This document shows positions 48,565 through 58,041 of a DNA stretch of 64,000 bases, in pieces. A program made the position numbers and the translations under genes. Source of the DNA: a virus. The notes beneath the pieces are model-generated. The model saw only the letters and a program-made list of their open reading frames with translations. It was not told the origin of the DNA and did no database searches. Position 1 is the first letter of the stretch. Every line of letters starts with the position of its first letter. The DNA is taken from positions 1-64,000 of IMG/VR virus record IMGVR_UViG_3300030419_003648; one strand, given 5' to 3'.

Positions 48565-48596
48565 ATTTGTATCGTATTGCAATTTAGAGGGAAAGT

Positions 48597-48953
48597 ATGA
48601 ATACAATTTCTAATTATTGCCGCTTTATAGGACGGTTAGTTCAAGATCCAAAGACTGTAAAATTTGAAAATACGGAGCTTTGCACTTTTACGCTAGCTGT
48701 CACTGAGTACAGAAGAGAAAAAGATGGCAACAAAAAAAAGAATGTCAATTTTTTTGACTTTGAAGCATGGGACTCTGGCGGTTCAACTATTCAAAAACAC
48801 TGTAGTAAAGGCGACATAATTGATTTGGTGGCATCTGCCAGAAACAATTCTTGGACAGATAAGGATGGTAAGAAAAGATTCTCAACAAAGTTCAGAGTCA
48901 AAGAATTCAAACTCTTTGGAAATCAGCAAAAGCAAAAAACTGAAAAAAGCTGA
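48597..48953 (+). CDS. ssb: Single-stranded DNA-binding protein (second)
   Basis: A 118-residue OB-fold SSB. CRFIGRLVQDPKTVKFENTELCTFTLAVTEYRREKDG and NFFDFEAWDSGGSTIQKHC are the family blocks. The C-terminus is Lys/Gln-rich and lacks the DDDxxF tip found in the protein at 6526, so it may not recruit the same partners. It follows a sigma70-like promoter. A sigma-like gene overlaps its end. Confidence 0.92.
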   Translation: MNTISNYCRFIGRLVQDPKTVKFENTELCTFTLAVTEYRREKDGNKKKNVNFFDFEAWDSGGSTIQKHCSKGDIIDLVASARNNSWTDKDGKKRFSTKFRVKEFKLFGNQQKQKTEKS

Positions 48954-49443
48954 AAAAGAAAAACTGAAAACACAAAAAGAGCTTGAAGAAGAACTAGTTC
49001 ATGAACACTATGGGTTAGTTGTGTCTCAGGCTCTTTCTTTTTTCTATAGCTCATACTTTGATGACTATATTCAAGCCGGTCTAATAGGACTACTCAAGGC
49101 TATAAGAAACTACAATAGCGACAAATCAAAGTTCAGCACCTTTGCAACAGTTTGCATACGCAACGAAATGGTGACTTTTGATAGAAAAATAAAGAAGAAA
49201 AGCTTCAGCAACATAGTCTTTGACACAGAGAACATTGAAATCTTTGTGAAAGATAAAAACAAAGAACCTTTACCAAAAGACTGGCTTCCTAATTCACTTA
49301 CAGAAGAAGACAGGTTTATAATAGAATTAAAACTACAAAATTATACTAACAAAGAAATATGTAGTTTTTTGAGCTGCTCAAAGTATGTACTTTCTAACAA
49401 GATAAAAAATATTTCAGCAAAAGTAAAAGAGCATAACAAATGA
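48865..49443 (+). CDS. Sigma-70 family sigma factor (second)
   Basis: A sigma-like protein with uncertain start. ATG 48865 gives 192 residues; TTG 48916 is another option. The convincing part begins near KAEKEKLKTQKEL. Region 2 is YFDDYIQAGLIGLLKAIRNYNSDKSKFSTFATVCIRNEM; the C-terminal LTEEDRFIIELKLQNYTNKEICSFLSCSKYVLSNKIKNI resembles region 4. It would direct polymerase to phage promoters. It overlaps the SSB gene in another frame and the next glycosyltransferase by 4 bp. Confidence 0.82.
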   Translation: MVRKDSQQSSESKNSNSLEISKSKKLKKAEKEKLKTQKELEEELVHEHYGLVVSQALSFFYSSYFDDYIQAGLIGLLKAIRNYNSDKSKFSTFATVCIRNEMVTFDRKIKKKSFSNIVFDTENIEIFVKDKNKEPLPKDWLPNSLTEEDRFIIELKLQNYTNKEICSFLSCSKYVLSNKIKNISAKVKEHNK

Positions 49444-51074
49444 GAAAGAAGAGAATACTTTTTTGCGGAGAGGCTACATATCTAAACACTGGATATGCTA
49501 CCTATGGTAGAGAAGTTCTCAAGAGGCTTCACTCTACTGGCAAGTATGAGATAGCAGAATTTGCTAGTTACGGCTCAGAAAAAGATCCTAGATGCTCTAC
49601 CATTCCGTGGACTTTCTATGGCAACATGCCAGACCCTAACGACAAGGCTCAAATGCAAGAGTATGAGTCTATACCAACAAATCAATTTGGTGAGTGGAGA
49701 TTTGAAGCTGTCTTGTTAGATTTTCTTCCTGATATTGTTTTTGATATCAGGGACTTTTGGATGTTCGACTACCAAAATAGATCTCCATTTAGAAATTATT
49801 TTAATTGGACTATTATGCCAACTGTTGATGCGGCTCCACAAAATGAGCAATGGTTGGACACTTTTATAAGTGCCGATGCTGTATTCAATTATTCAGATTG
49901 GGGTTGGGACGTAATAAACAAAGAGTCTAATGGAAAAATAAACTGCTTAGGATCAGCACCTCCTTCTGCCGACTCTGCTTATCAACCAGTAGAAGACAAA
50001 GCCGAACACAAAGAATCTATGGGGTTCACAAAAGATACCAAGATAATTGGTACTGTGATGAGAAACCAAAGAAGAAAGCTGTTTCCAGACTTGTTTGAAG
50101 CGTTTAGAAAATTTCTAGACAATTCTGGAAGAACAGATGTCTTGCTTTATTGTCATACAAGCTATCCTGATTTGGGATGGGATATACCAAAACTGCTTTT
50201 GAAATATAAGCTTTCGTCAAAAGTTTTATTCACTTACGTTTGCAACAACTGTGGACATACTTTTCCGTCATTCTTTTCAGACGCAAGAAGAAAATGCCCA
50301 AAATGTGGACAATTTGCAGCTGGCCTTTCAAGCGTACAAAAGGGAGCGTCTTACGAATATTTATCAAGCATAATGAATTTATTTGACTTGTACGTTCAAT
50401 ATGCAAACAGTGAAGGGTTCGGTCTTCCTCAAGTCGAAGCTGCGGCTTGTGGAGTTCCCGTAATGAGCGTTGACTACTCAGCCATGAGCAGCGTTGTAAG
50501 AAAGTTAGATGGCTTTCCAGTAAAACCTAAAGCCCTGTACAACGAAGTTGAAACTGGTTGCAATAGAGCCGTTCCAGATAATGACCATGCAGCTGAACAA
50601 ATGCAAAAGTTCTTCGATATGACGGATGCAGAGCAGCAAACATTGTCAAAAAATACTAGATTGAACTTTGAAAAATATTACCAGTGGGACAAGACTGCTA
50701 AAAAATGGGAAGACTATTTTGATTCAGTAGAAATCAGACCTATTGAACAAACATGGAAATCTCCCCCAAGAATACACCAACCCTCAAACACAATACCTCA
50801 AAACCTTTCACCAGCACAATTTGCTAAGTGGCTTATAACAGATGTCTTAGGCGAGCCAGAAAGATTGAATACATATTTTGAGTCTAGGCTGTTAAGAGAC
50901 TTAAATTATGGAATGTACATTCAGGGTACAGGAGAAATGTATTTGAATGAGGATTCTTATAAGTTCATAAAGCCCGTATATGAAAAGTTTGAAAAGCAAG
51001 AAGCTTACAACATGATGGTAGGATTATGCAACCGACGCAATCAATGGGAAGCAGCTAGGAGTAAACTTCAATGA
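49440..51074 (+). CDS. GT4-type glycosyltransferase with inserted zinc ribbon
   Basis: A 544-residue GT-B glycosyltransferase. FCGEATYLNTGYATYGREVLKRL opens it, and the donor site is NSEGFGLPQVEAAACGVPVMSVDYS with the EX7E motif. Between the domains sits a four-Cys zinc ribbon, C268-x2-C271-x14-C286-x2-C289, interrupting the usual fold. The C-terminal 120 residues are extra. It opens the main glycan cluster, overlapping the sigma gene by 4 bp. Confidence 0.88.
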   Translation: MRKKRILFCGEATYLNTGYATYGREVLKRLHSTGKYEIAEFASYGSEKDPRCSTIPWTFYGNMPDPNDKAQMQEYESIPTNQFGEWRFEAVLLDFLPDIVFDIRDFWMFDYQNRSPFRNYFNWTIMPTVDAAPQNEQWLDTFISADAVFNYSDWGWDVINKESNGKINCLGSAPPSADSAYQPVEDKAEHKESMGFTKDTKIIGTVMRNQRRKLFPDLFEAFRKFLDNSGRTDVLLYCHTSYPDLGWDIPKLLLKYKLSSKVLFTYVCNNCGHTFPSFFSDARRKCPKCGQFAAGLSSVQKGASYEYLSSIMNLFDLYVQYANSEGFGLPQVEAAACGVPVMSVDYSAMSSVVRKLDGFPVKPKALYNEVETGCNRAVPDNDHAAEQMQKFFDMTDAEQQTLSKNTRLNFEKYYQWDKTAKKWEDYFDSVEIRPIEQTWKSPPRIHQPSNTIPQNLSPAQFAKWLITDVLGEPERLNTYFESRLLRDLNYGMYIQGTGEMYLNEDSYKFIKPVYEKFEKQEAYNMMVGLCNRRNQWEAARSKLQ

Positions 51075-52192
51075 AAGTCTTATACATAGGCTGTTACAGA
51101 GATGGTACTGGTTGGGGTCAAGCGGCTACTGACTACATATTGTCATTAGATAGTATTGGCGTACAAGTAGTACCTCGTCCAGTAAAATTGAATTCTAATC
51201 TAATTGAACTTCACCCTAGAATAGCTCAGCTCGAAAATAGAGATTCTAGTGGTTGTGATATTTGCATTCAGCATGTTCTTCCTCATATGATGGATCATAA
51301 TCCTAGATTCAAAAAGAACATAGCTTTATACGCTACAGAAACAAGCAACTTCAAAAGATCTGGCTGGTCTAGAAGAATCAATTTCATGGATGAGGCTTGG
51401 GTTATCAACAACCAAATGGTTGAAGCCTCAAGAAACAGCGGAGTAGAAATACCCATAAAGGTTGTCCCGCACGCAACTAACTTTGGAAAATTTGATACTA
51501 ATTACAACAAAATAGAATTTCTAGACAACGACACTTTCAAATTTTATTTTATTGGTGAGCTAAACGAAAGAAAAAACCTAAGAGCATTTTTGAAAGCTTT
51601 TCACTCTGAGTTTAGAAAATCTGACAATGTTTCAATAGTCATCAAAACAAGCAAGCACGGAGTATCACCAGAACAGTGCGCGTCTGAAGTTAGAGACATA
51701 TGCAACGAAGTTAAGGTTGGTTTAAAACTATACCCTAATCTTAACGATTACAAAGAAGATTTAATAATCACAGACAGACTAAGCGAAGTAGACATGATGA
51801 GGCTTCATGCAAGTTGTGACTGTTTTGTGATGCCAAGTTACGGAGAGGCTTGGTCTATACCTTGTTTTGACGCTATGGGATTTGGAAAAACCCCAATATG
51901 CACAAACATTGGAGGTATGTCTGATTTTATTGGTAACGCAGGATTTCTAATAGAAGGAAGACAAGAGCCTGTTTATGGCATGTTAAATACGTTTCCATAC
52001 TTATTTACGGCAGAAGAAGAATGGTGTTCTATAGACATCAGTGAATTAAAGAAAGTCATGCGGCATGTGTACGAGAATAGAGAATCTCTAGAGGAGATGC
52101 GAAACTTGGGAGCTAAAAACGCTTATGACTATTCATACCCTAAGATTGGAGCATTGATGAAGAAGTTAATAGAGGAGAGCAATGATGATTAG
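51071..52192 (+). CDS. GT4-like glycosyltransferase
   Basis: A 373-residue GT-B enzyme. RDGTGWGQAATDYILSL starts the acceptor domain; FYFIGELNERKNLRAFLKAF starts the donor domain, and PSYGEAWSIPCFDAMGFGKTPIC holds the donor motif, with Asp replacing the second Glu of EX7E. ATGA overlap with the preceding gene. Adds a sugar to a growing glycan; specificity unknown. Confidence 0.85.
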   Translation: MKVLYIGCYRDGTGWGQAATDYILSLDSIGVQVVPRPVKLNSNLIELHPRIAQLENRDSSGCDICIQHVLPHMMDHNPRFKKNIALYATETSNFKRSGWSRRINFMDEAWVINNQMVEASRNSGVEIPIKVVPHATNFGKFDTNYNKIEFLDNDTFKFYFIGELNERKNLRAFLKAFHSEFRKSDNVSIVIKTSKHGVSPEQCASEVRDICNEVKVGLKLYPNLNDYKEDLIITDRLSEVDMMRLHASCDCFVMPSYGEAWSIPCFDAMGFGKTPICTNIGGMSDFIGNAGFLIEGRQEPVYGMLNTFPYLFTAEEEWCSIDISELKKVMRHVYENRESLEEMRNLGAKNAYDYSYPKIGALMKKLIEESNDD

Positions 52193-53201
52193 TCCTGTTA
52201 CTTCCATCACAAGAGCTGCTACCAGAAGGATAAAAGAGCCTCTTAACATACTTACATTTCCCACGCACGAGAGATATGAAAGTATGCTCGCTAAATGCGG
52301 ACATAACTTCTATGCGTATAGGGCGCAGGGTATAAAAGATTGGAACACTAACTACGCTGATATACCTGATAATTATTTCTTATTAGATCCAGATTTAGGC
52401 GAAGAGCAGATACCAGAACATGTGGACTTCGACCTTGTTTTGTCTCAAAATAAATTTGGGCAATTTCAAATAGCTAAAAAATTAGCTGGAATGTTACATC
52501 TACCCCTTGTAAGCCTTGAACACACACTTCCAATCCCGACTTGGGGCGAGGATGTGTTAGAATCCACAAGACAAATGAGAGGTCATCTAAATCTATTCAT
52601 ATCTAGATACAGCATAGACGCTTGGGGATGGCAAGAAGGCAAAGATACATTGGTGATAACACACGGTGTTGATACCGATTTGTTTAAACCAAATGATAAA
52701 GTAGAAAGAGAAGACCATATCCTGTCTGTGGTGAACGACTGGATTAATAGAGATTGGTGTTGTGGTTTTGGTATTTGGCAAAACGTCATAAAGGGGCTTC
52801 CCTTTAAGGTGGTAGGCGACACTCCGGGCTTGTCAGAGCCAGCGTCTTCTACGGAAGAGCTTGTCGCCTCCTACCAAAACAGCAGAATTTTTCTCAACAC
52901 TTCTACTATTTCTCCGGTTCCAACAGCGCTGCTAGAGGCCATGTCTTGTGGTTGTGCTATTGTGACTACTGCTACATGTATGATTCCTGAAATAGTGGAA
53001 AACGGAGTAAATGGTTTTATCAGTAATGACATGGATGAACTCAAAGAGTATTTAGTCATGCTTCTAAACGATGAAGATCTTGCTGAAAAAATGGGAAAAG
53101 CAGCGAGAAAGACTATAGTAGACAGGTTTTCTGTAGAACGATTTGCTTCAAAGTGGGACTTTATACTAAACACTGCTTCTAAAAAGGTTTTTGTGGGATG
53201 A
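52182..53201 (+). CDS. GT4-like glycosyltransferase
   Basis: A 339-residue GT-B glycosyltransferase. LNILTFPTHERYESMLAKCGH begins the fold; the donor region is PVPTALLEAMSCGCAIVTTATCMIPEIVENGVNGFI, strongly typical of GT4 although the first Glu of EX7E is not seen. Overlaps its neighbours by 11 and 4 bp. Confidence 0.85.
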   Translation: MMISPVTSITRAATRRIKEPLNILTFPTHERYESMLAKCGHNFYAYRAQGIKDWNTNYADIPDNYFLLDPDLGEEQIPEHVDFDLVLSQNKFGQFQIAKKLAGMLHLPLVSLEHTLPIPTWGEDVLESTRQMRGHLNLFISRYSIDAWGWQEGKDTLVITHGVDTDLFKPNDKVEREDHILSVVNDWINRDWCCGFGIWQNVIKGLPFKVVGDTPGLSEPASSTEELVASYQNSRIFLNTSTISPVPTALLEAMSCGCAIVTTATCMIPEIVENGVNGFISNDMDELKEYLVMLLNDEDLAEKMGKAARKTIVDRFSVERFASKWDFILNTASKKVFVG

Positions 53202-53662
53202 AAGTAAGAATAACAGTAGGCGAAGAAACCAAACTAAATGGGTATCTGAATATAGACCCTATTACTAAGTTTGACGACGTTGCTGTAGATATTAGAAATA
53301 TCGACGAAGTCGTAGAAAATGCTTCTTGTAAAGAGCTTATATCCGATCATATATTAGGTTTTTTAGAAAAAGAGGAAGCGATTAGAGTGCTAAAGGGGTA
53401 TATGAAAAAAATACGCCATAATGGTACTATAATAGTGTCGGAAATAGACTCTTACGAAGTGGCAAGGTCTTTCTACAGGAAAGAAATAGACTCTGACTTT
53501 TTTAACAAGGCTGTGCATGGAAACTTTTCTCATCCTTGGGATGTGAAAATGAGCAGTTACACTTTAGAAGAATTAGCTGATATTCTTGCTTCCGGCGGAT
53601 TTAAAATAATTAAAAAAAGATTAAACGGTATTAGACTAACAATAGAGGCCCAAAGACCATGA
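53198..53662 (+). CDS. SAM-dependent methyltransferase-like protein
   Basis: A 154-residue protein with LNGYLNIDPITKFDDVAVDIRNIDEV, a class I methyltransferase pattern seen in glycan clusters, and IRHNGTIIVSEID plus LASGGFKIIKKR as later strands. The glycine-rich SAM loop is not obvious, so it may be a truncated form. Possible role: methylating a sugar. Placed between glycosyltransferases with ATGA overlaps. Confidence 0.72.
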   Translation: MKVRITVGEETKLNGYLNIDPITKFDDVAVDIRNIDEVVENASCKELISDHILGFLEKEEAIRVLKGYMKKIRHNGTIIVSEIDSYEVARSFYRKEIDSDFFNKAVHGNFSHPWDVKMSSYTLEELADILASGGFKIIKKRLNGIRLTIEAQRP

Positions 53663-54468
53663 CTCAAGCATCCGATATAGCTTCATTTGAGCAAGGACAA
53701 GTCGAAGAAGAAAAGCAGGTACTACACACGACCTGTAAAAACTGCGTCTTTTCAGTTGTAGAAGGCAAAACTCAAACTGGATGCAAATTGAAAAGGATAG
53801 AAGCCTACAAAAAGCTAGGCACTACTGTAATCGAAGCAGAAGATTTAGAAGAAAATGAATTTTTTGTTATCGAGTCTTGGTGTAATGGTTACAGAGAGAA
53901 AGAATGGCTCCTCACTATTCCAGAAGATACAGACGATTTAGAGGCTGTGAGAAAAGAGATCCTTCCAAGACTTGGATTTTTTGTTTTAGTAAATGAAGAA
54001 AATTCTGATGTCAAAAAGACGATAGAGTCGGTAATAAAAGCAAAAGCAAGCTACGTAGTCGTCGTTAATAATAGCAAAAAGGACTATGTTGACCTGATTG
54101 AAGAATGTCAAAGCTACGTAGAAAATTGTGATTTGACGCTTAAAGTCATGAATCTAATTGAAGAAGTCAATGAATACGAAGCTATAGACGAAGCCTTTGG
54201 TAATGCCCAAAGCGGTTATTACTCAGTGATTGTTTCTGGCGAAGAAGCTAGAGAAGATATTTTGGAACGACTAGATGTAGCCATCAACGAAAATCTAACT
54301 CGTGTTGGATATGTAAAACCATACGATGGCGTGAATGGAATGACTGTTCTTTCGCTAATGCACAAACATTTAAACGGGAACGTAAATGGCTTCTTAGAAG
54401 AAAAAGTCATAGGAGCTGCAAAAATGGACAATTCGTCTAACCTTGTACAAAGCTGGGAAACCATCTAA
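53659..54468 (+). CDS. Cys-rich N-terminus with GT-A-like domain, unassigned
   Basis: A 269-residue acidic protein. Residues 25-80 hold TCKNCVF, GCKLKR and WCNGYR, four or five Cys that could bind zinc or an Fe-S cluster. The remainder (FFVLVNEENSDVKKTIESVIKAKASYVVVVNNSK) resembles the nucleotide-binding half of a GT2 enzyme, but no DxD is certain. Surrounded by glycosyltransferases. Role unknown. Confidence 0.65.
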   Translation: MTQASDIASFEQGQVEEEKQVLHTTCKNCVFSVVEGKTQTGCKLKRIEAYKKLGTTVIEAEDLEENEFFVIESWCNGYREKEWLLTIPEDTDDLEAVRKEILPRLGFFVLVNEENSDVKKTIESVIKAKASYVVVVNNSKKDYVDLIEECQSYVENCDLTLKVMNLIEEVNEYEAIDEAFGNAQSGYYSVIVSGEEAREDILERLDVAINENLTRVGYVKPYDGVNGMTVLSLMHKHLNGNVNGFLEEKVIGAAKMDNSSNLVQSWETI

Positions 54469-55232
54469 TGCTGCCAAAAGTCACTATTCTTATAGCGAAC
54501 TATAACGACGAAGAATATATAGACAATGCAATAGAAAGTGCGGTTAATCAAGATTATCCGGGTTCTATGACTGTATGTATAGTGGATGATGGATCAAAAG
54601 ATGATTCTTGGGAAATCATAAGCTCTTATTTTGATGACAAAGATGGTGATGTTCTTACAAAAAATAACTCTGGAAGATTTGGACAGACAAATCTTGTAGC
54701 TATAAAAAATGTAAATTCTGGCCCAAGCGAAGCAAGAAATGTAGGGATTGAATATACTTTAGAAGACACTGATATATATGCAATACTAGATTCTGATGAT
54801 GAAATGTACGAAAACAAAATCAGCTCTTGTGTTACTGTATTTGAGCAGGGTAATGGTCTAGTAGGTGTCGTGTATGGAGATTATGACACGTTACATGTTG
54901 AATCAGGAAAGATTATAAGAGAATTTAAAGAGCCTTACAGTAGAAAAAGGTTGGTACAAGAGTGCATTGTTCATAGCGGGTCTCTCATTTCTAAAGAAGC
55001 TTTGTTGTCAGTAAAAGAAGAAACTGGATTTTATGACAAAACAATGAGAACCTGCGAAGACTATGATCTTTGGATGAGAATAAGCGAAAAATATATAATT
55101 GCTCACGTACCTAAATCTTTAACAAAAGTAAGAGTAACTGGTGATAACTCTTCTTTTATTGTTAACCAAGACATTTGGCAAAAAAACTGGTTAAGAGTAA
55201 TGGAAAAAATGCAACAAAGAATAAATGAGTAG
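54468..55232 (+). CDS. GT2 family glycosyltransferase
   Basis: A 254-residue GT-A inverting glycosyltransferase. VTILIANYNDEEYIDNAIESAVNQDYPG starts the fold, IVDDGSKDDSWEII follows, GPSEARNVGIE is the ribose-binding region, and LDSDDEMYENK carries the metal-binding DxD. C-terminal EDYDLWMRISEKY fits an acceptor-binding helix. Its first base is shared with the preceding stop, and it overlaps the next gene by 8 bp. Confidence 0.92.
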   Translation: MLPKVTILIANYNDEEYIDNAIESAVNQDYPGSMTVCIVDDGSKDDSWEIISSYFDDKDGDVLTKNNSGRFGQTNLVAIKNVNSGPSEARNVGIEYTLEDTDIYAILDSDDEMYENKISSCVTVFEQGNGLVGVVYGDYDTLHVESGKIIREFKEPYSRKRLVQECIVHSGSLISKEALLSVKEETGFYDKTMRTCEDYDLWMRISEKYIIAHVPKSLTKVRVTGDNSSFIVNQDIWQKNWLRVMEKMQQRINE

Positions 55233-55929
55233 ATTTACCTCCGCCATAAAGAAAAATGGTGCTGGTCAATACAACGGTGAAAAACTAAGTATTGTAATAC
55301 CAGCGGCAGGAATGGGTCACAGGATGAAATCCTATGGCCCTAAATGCTTATTGGCGGCAAATAGTAGAGACACTATTCTTCAGAAGATAATAAAGAACGC
55401 AAAAAGAGAATATCCAAACTCAGACATAGTAGTAGTGACTGGGTTTGAATCAGAAAAAGTTATAAAGTCACTTCCACAAGAAATAAGAATTGTAGAAAAC
55501 TCAAACTACGAAACAACTAACACCGTAGAAAGCCTAAGAATAGGAATTAACGCCTGCGCGACAAGAAATGTCCTAATCATATACGGCGATCTTATCTTTA
55601 ATACATATTCTATACGCGACTTAACAAACGATGGTTCATCCATAGTTTATGATAAAAAGCAACAATTCAAGAGCGATGAAATTGGCGTAACAATAGTAGA
55701 TAATTGTGCAACCAGATTTGCTTACGGTTTAGAAAACAAATGGTCTCAAATAGCTTTTTTTGAAGGCGAAGACTTTGACTTATTAAAACAATTTTGTTCT
55801 GACAAAAGAAAAAGTAAACTTTATCCATTTGAAATATTTAATTACATGATCAACAAGGGTTGCAGCATAAAAGCCATAGCACCAAAAGGGATGATCATAA
55901 GAGAAATAGATTCTTTAAAGGATTTATAA
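55225..55929 (+). CDS. Sugar nucleotidyltransferase
   Basis: A 234-residue NTP_transferase. LSIVIPAAGMGHRMKSYGPKCLL is the NTP-binding GxGxR...PK motif, and LIIYGDLIF carries a metal-binding Asp. Such enzymes activate sugar-1-phosphates or phosphocholine-type groups. Residues 1-20 are a Lys/Gly-rich extension. The donor sugar is not identifiable. TAATG junction with a 49-codon gene. Confidence 0.85.
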   Translation: MSRFTSAIKKNGAGQYNGEKLSIVIPAAGMGHRMKSYGPKCLLAANSRDTILQKIIKNAKREYPNSDIVVVTGFESEKVIKSLPQEIRIVENSNYETTNTVESLRIGINACATRNVLIIYGDLIFNTYSIRDLTNDGSSIVYDKKQQFKSDEIGVTIVDNCATRFAYGLENKWSQIAFFEGEDFDLLKQFCSDKRKSKLYPFEIFNYMINKGCSIKAIAPKGMIIREIDSLKDL

Positions 55930-56078
55930 TGGGAAACTATTGGGGCTGGATTAAAAATAACTACAAGTGGTATGCTTGGAAGTATGTAAAAAATAAGGTC
56001 AAAGTTAAACTTGGACCATTTTATACTATAGAAGAAGCTCAAGAAGCGGCAGAAAAATATGAAGATTCTAATAAGTAG
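55929..56078 (+). CDS. Small Trp/Tyr-rich protein, 49 aa
   Basis: ATG 55929 overlaps the preceding TAA. The product MGNYWGWIKNNYKWYAWKYV... is rich in aromatic and Lys residues followed by a short helix with EEAQEAAEKYED. Aromatic/basic peptides may bind carbohydrate or membranes, but there is no direct evidence. Overlaps the next gene by 20 bp. Confidence 0.5.
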   Translation: MGNYWGWIKNNYKWYAWKYVKNKVKVKLGPFYTIEEAQEAAEKYEDSNK

Positions 56079-57105
56079 CGATGGACCTCATGCTCATTAT
56101 TATATAAGAATGGCTTGGGCTAGAGTTTTTAGTTCAATGGGTCATGACGTTGAATTATGGAGCAAGGATAGCATCCCAGCATATGATGTTTTTGATGAAT
56201 ATGAACCAGACATATTCATGGGACAGACCTACAACATCACTGAACCTTTAATTAATTGTATTAAAGAAAGACCTCATATGAAGGTTGTGATGAGAGGTTC
56301 TGACTGGGGAGACTTCCAAAAAAATATTAACACGCAAGAGTATCCTATTTTAGTCGCTTCGGAAGAAGAGAAGAAAATGATGGAACGGCTTAAGGAAGAA
56401 ACGGGAAAGCCTGACTTCATACATAATCATTACACTCAAAACTGGATTGATGTAACTCATAACAAATGGAAAGATATAGGAATACGTCCAGTATCATTAA
56501 TACATGCTGGCGATATATTTGAGTACAGTCTACAGCCAAAATCTAACTTGTTTAGCTGTGACGTTGGTTTTGTTGGTGGTTATTGGCCTTATAAAGCAAA
56601 GAGTTTAGACAAGTTTTTAATTCCTCTTTGTCACCCTGTAGGAAAATACAAGGTAAAGATTTTTGGAAATTCCGATTGGCCTGTAGTCCAATATCTAGGA
56701 ACAATAAAATCTAAAAATGTTTCTTCGTTTTTTCAGTCTGCAACTGTATGCCCAAACGTCAGTGAACCTCATTCTCAGGACTTTGGTTATGATATTATCG
56801 AGCGTCCTTTCAAAATTCTCATGTCGGGAGGTTTTTGCATATCAGATTATGTAGAGTCTATGGCAAATGATGTTTTTACAAACGAGGAAATTATCTTCGC
56901 AAAAACACCAGAAGAGTTTGAGACTCTAATTGAATATTATGTTAATAATCCTGACGAGAGAATGAAACATATAGAAGCAGGCTATAATTCTGTCATGTCT
57001 AAACACACCTACTACCATAGGATGGCAAAAATGTTTGAAGAATTAGAAATGCCAGAAGAAGCTGAGAAGTGCATGGAAACTCTCAAGAATTACGTTGGAG
57101 AATAA
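56059..57105 (+). CDS. GT-B glycosyltransferase, CgeB-like
   Basis: A 348-residue protein. MKILISSDGPHAHYYIRMAWARVFSSMGHDVELW opens a GT-B fold. CDVGFVGGYWPYK and FFQSATVCPNVSEPHSQDFGYDIIERPFKILMSGGFCISDYVE match the CgeB/Glyco_trans_1_2 donor site. Likely adds a sugar in the cluster. Overlaps the small aromatic gene by 20 bp. Confidence 0.82.
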   Translation: MKILISSDGPHAHYYIRMAWARVFSSMGHDVELWSKDSIPAYDVFDEYEPDIFMGQTYNITEPLINCIKERPHMKVVMRGSDWGDFQKNINTQEYPILVASEEEKKMMERLKEETGKPDFIHNHYTQNWIDVTHNKWKDIGIRPVSLIHAGDIFEYSLQPKSNLFSCDVGFVGGYWPYKAKSLDKFLIPLCHPVGKYKVKIFGNSDWPVVQYLGTIKSKNVSSFFQSATVCPNVSEPHSQDFGYDIIERPFKILMSGGFCISDYVESMANDVFTNEEIIFAKTPEEFETLIEYYVNNPDERMKHIEAGYNSVMSKHTYYHRMAKMFEELEMPEEAEKCMETLKNYVGE

Positions 57106-57106
57106 T

Positions 57107-58039
57107 ATGACAGTTTTAGTAACTGGAGCTAGTGGGTTTGTTGGTAGAAATCTAATTCAAAAACTTAGGTCTCAGAAGTCTCTTTTTGGAGATATTATTT
57201 CTGTAACGAGGAGTAACTTTGTTTCACCTTTTGTTACTAAAAGCTACAGTATTGACTTAGGCTACTCTGACGTAACTAAGCCTACTTTCTACGATTTCAA
57301 AAAAATATTAGACAGACATAAGCCTGACGTTATCTTTCACCTAGCAAGCAAAGCTACAGTGAAGATGGAAGGCGACGAAGCTTTTCAGATACTGCAAGAT
57401 AATGTATTAAGCACACAGAAGATTTGCGAATGGGCGCCTTTAGGCGCTAAAGTTGTGTTAGCATCCTCAGTGATTGTCTATGGAGACTGGATGTTTAACA
57501 CAGAAAACCCTTCTGCATACACCGAATTAGATAGAACAGAACCAACTTCTATATACGGTATGACTAAGAGAGCTTCTGAAAGTATATTAAGGTACTACAC
57601 CAGTACGGGACAAATAGATGGCGTTTCGGCTCGTATGTGTGCTACTGTTGGGCGTGGGTTAACACACGGTGTTGTTTATGATTTTATTCGTAAAATTCAA
57701 AACAACCCTACGTTGCAAGCTATTGGAAGCAAGCCGGGTTCGAGAAAACCTTATTGCTATATAGATGACTTAACAAGTGCTTTGGTATTGCTAGGTCTTT
57801 CAAAGCAAACAGGCGAATTTAATGTTACTCCAGACGACACAGCTAGCATAGAAGATGTAGCCTATGCTGTTATGGAAGGTCTAGGTGTCGAAAAACCTTT
57901 AGAATGGCTAGGGGATGGAGCCAACTGGAAAGGCGACAATAAACTAATAACTGCAAGTAATCAAAAACTAAAAGATCTTGGATGGGAGCCTAAATACAGT
58001 TCTCGACAAGCAATCGTTGAAGCTGTAAAAAACAGGTAG
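57107..58039 (+). CDS. NAD-dependent epimerase/dehydratase (extended SDR)
   Basis: A 310-residue protein from ATG 57107. GASGFVGRNLIQKL is the NAD-binding motif, SVIVYGDW and YGMTKRASESIL give the Ser and YxxxK catalytic residues, and SRKPYCYIDDLTSALVLL fits a sugar-binding strand. Belongs to the GalE/RmlD/GMD group, converting nucleotide-sugars by epimerisation, dehydration or reduction. Substrate unknown; one base after the preceding stop codon. Confidence 0.88.
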   Translation: MTVLVTGASGFVGRNLIQKLRSQKSLFGDIISVTRSNFVSPFVTKSYSIDLGYSDVTKPTFYDFKKILDRHKPDVIFHLASKATVKMEGDEAFQILQDNVLSTQKICEWAPLGAKVVLASSVIVYGDWMFNTENPSAYTELDRTEPTSIYGMTKRASESILRYYTSTGQIDGVSARMCATVGRGLTHGVVYDFIRKIQNNPTLQAIGSKPGSRKPYCYIDDLTSALVLLGLSKQTGEFNVTPDDTASIEDVAYAVMEGLGVEKPLEWLGDGANWKGDNKLITASNQKLKDLGWEPKYSSRQAIVEAVKNR

Positions 58040-58041
58040 CT

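Noticed and set aside
48820-48864. TTG 48820 as start of the second sigma factor
   Set aside because: The first 30 or so residues look like an out-of-frame translation of the SSB gene and there is no ribosome-binding site.
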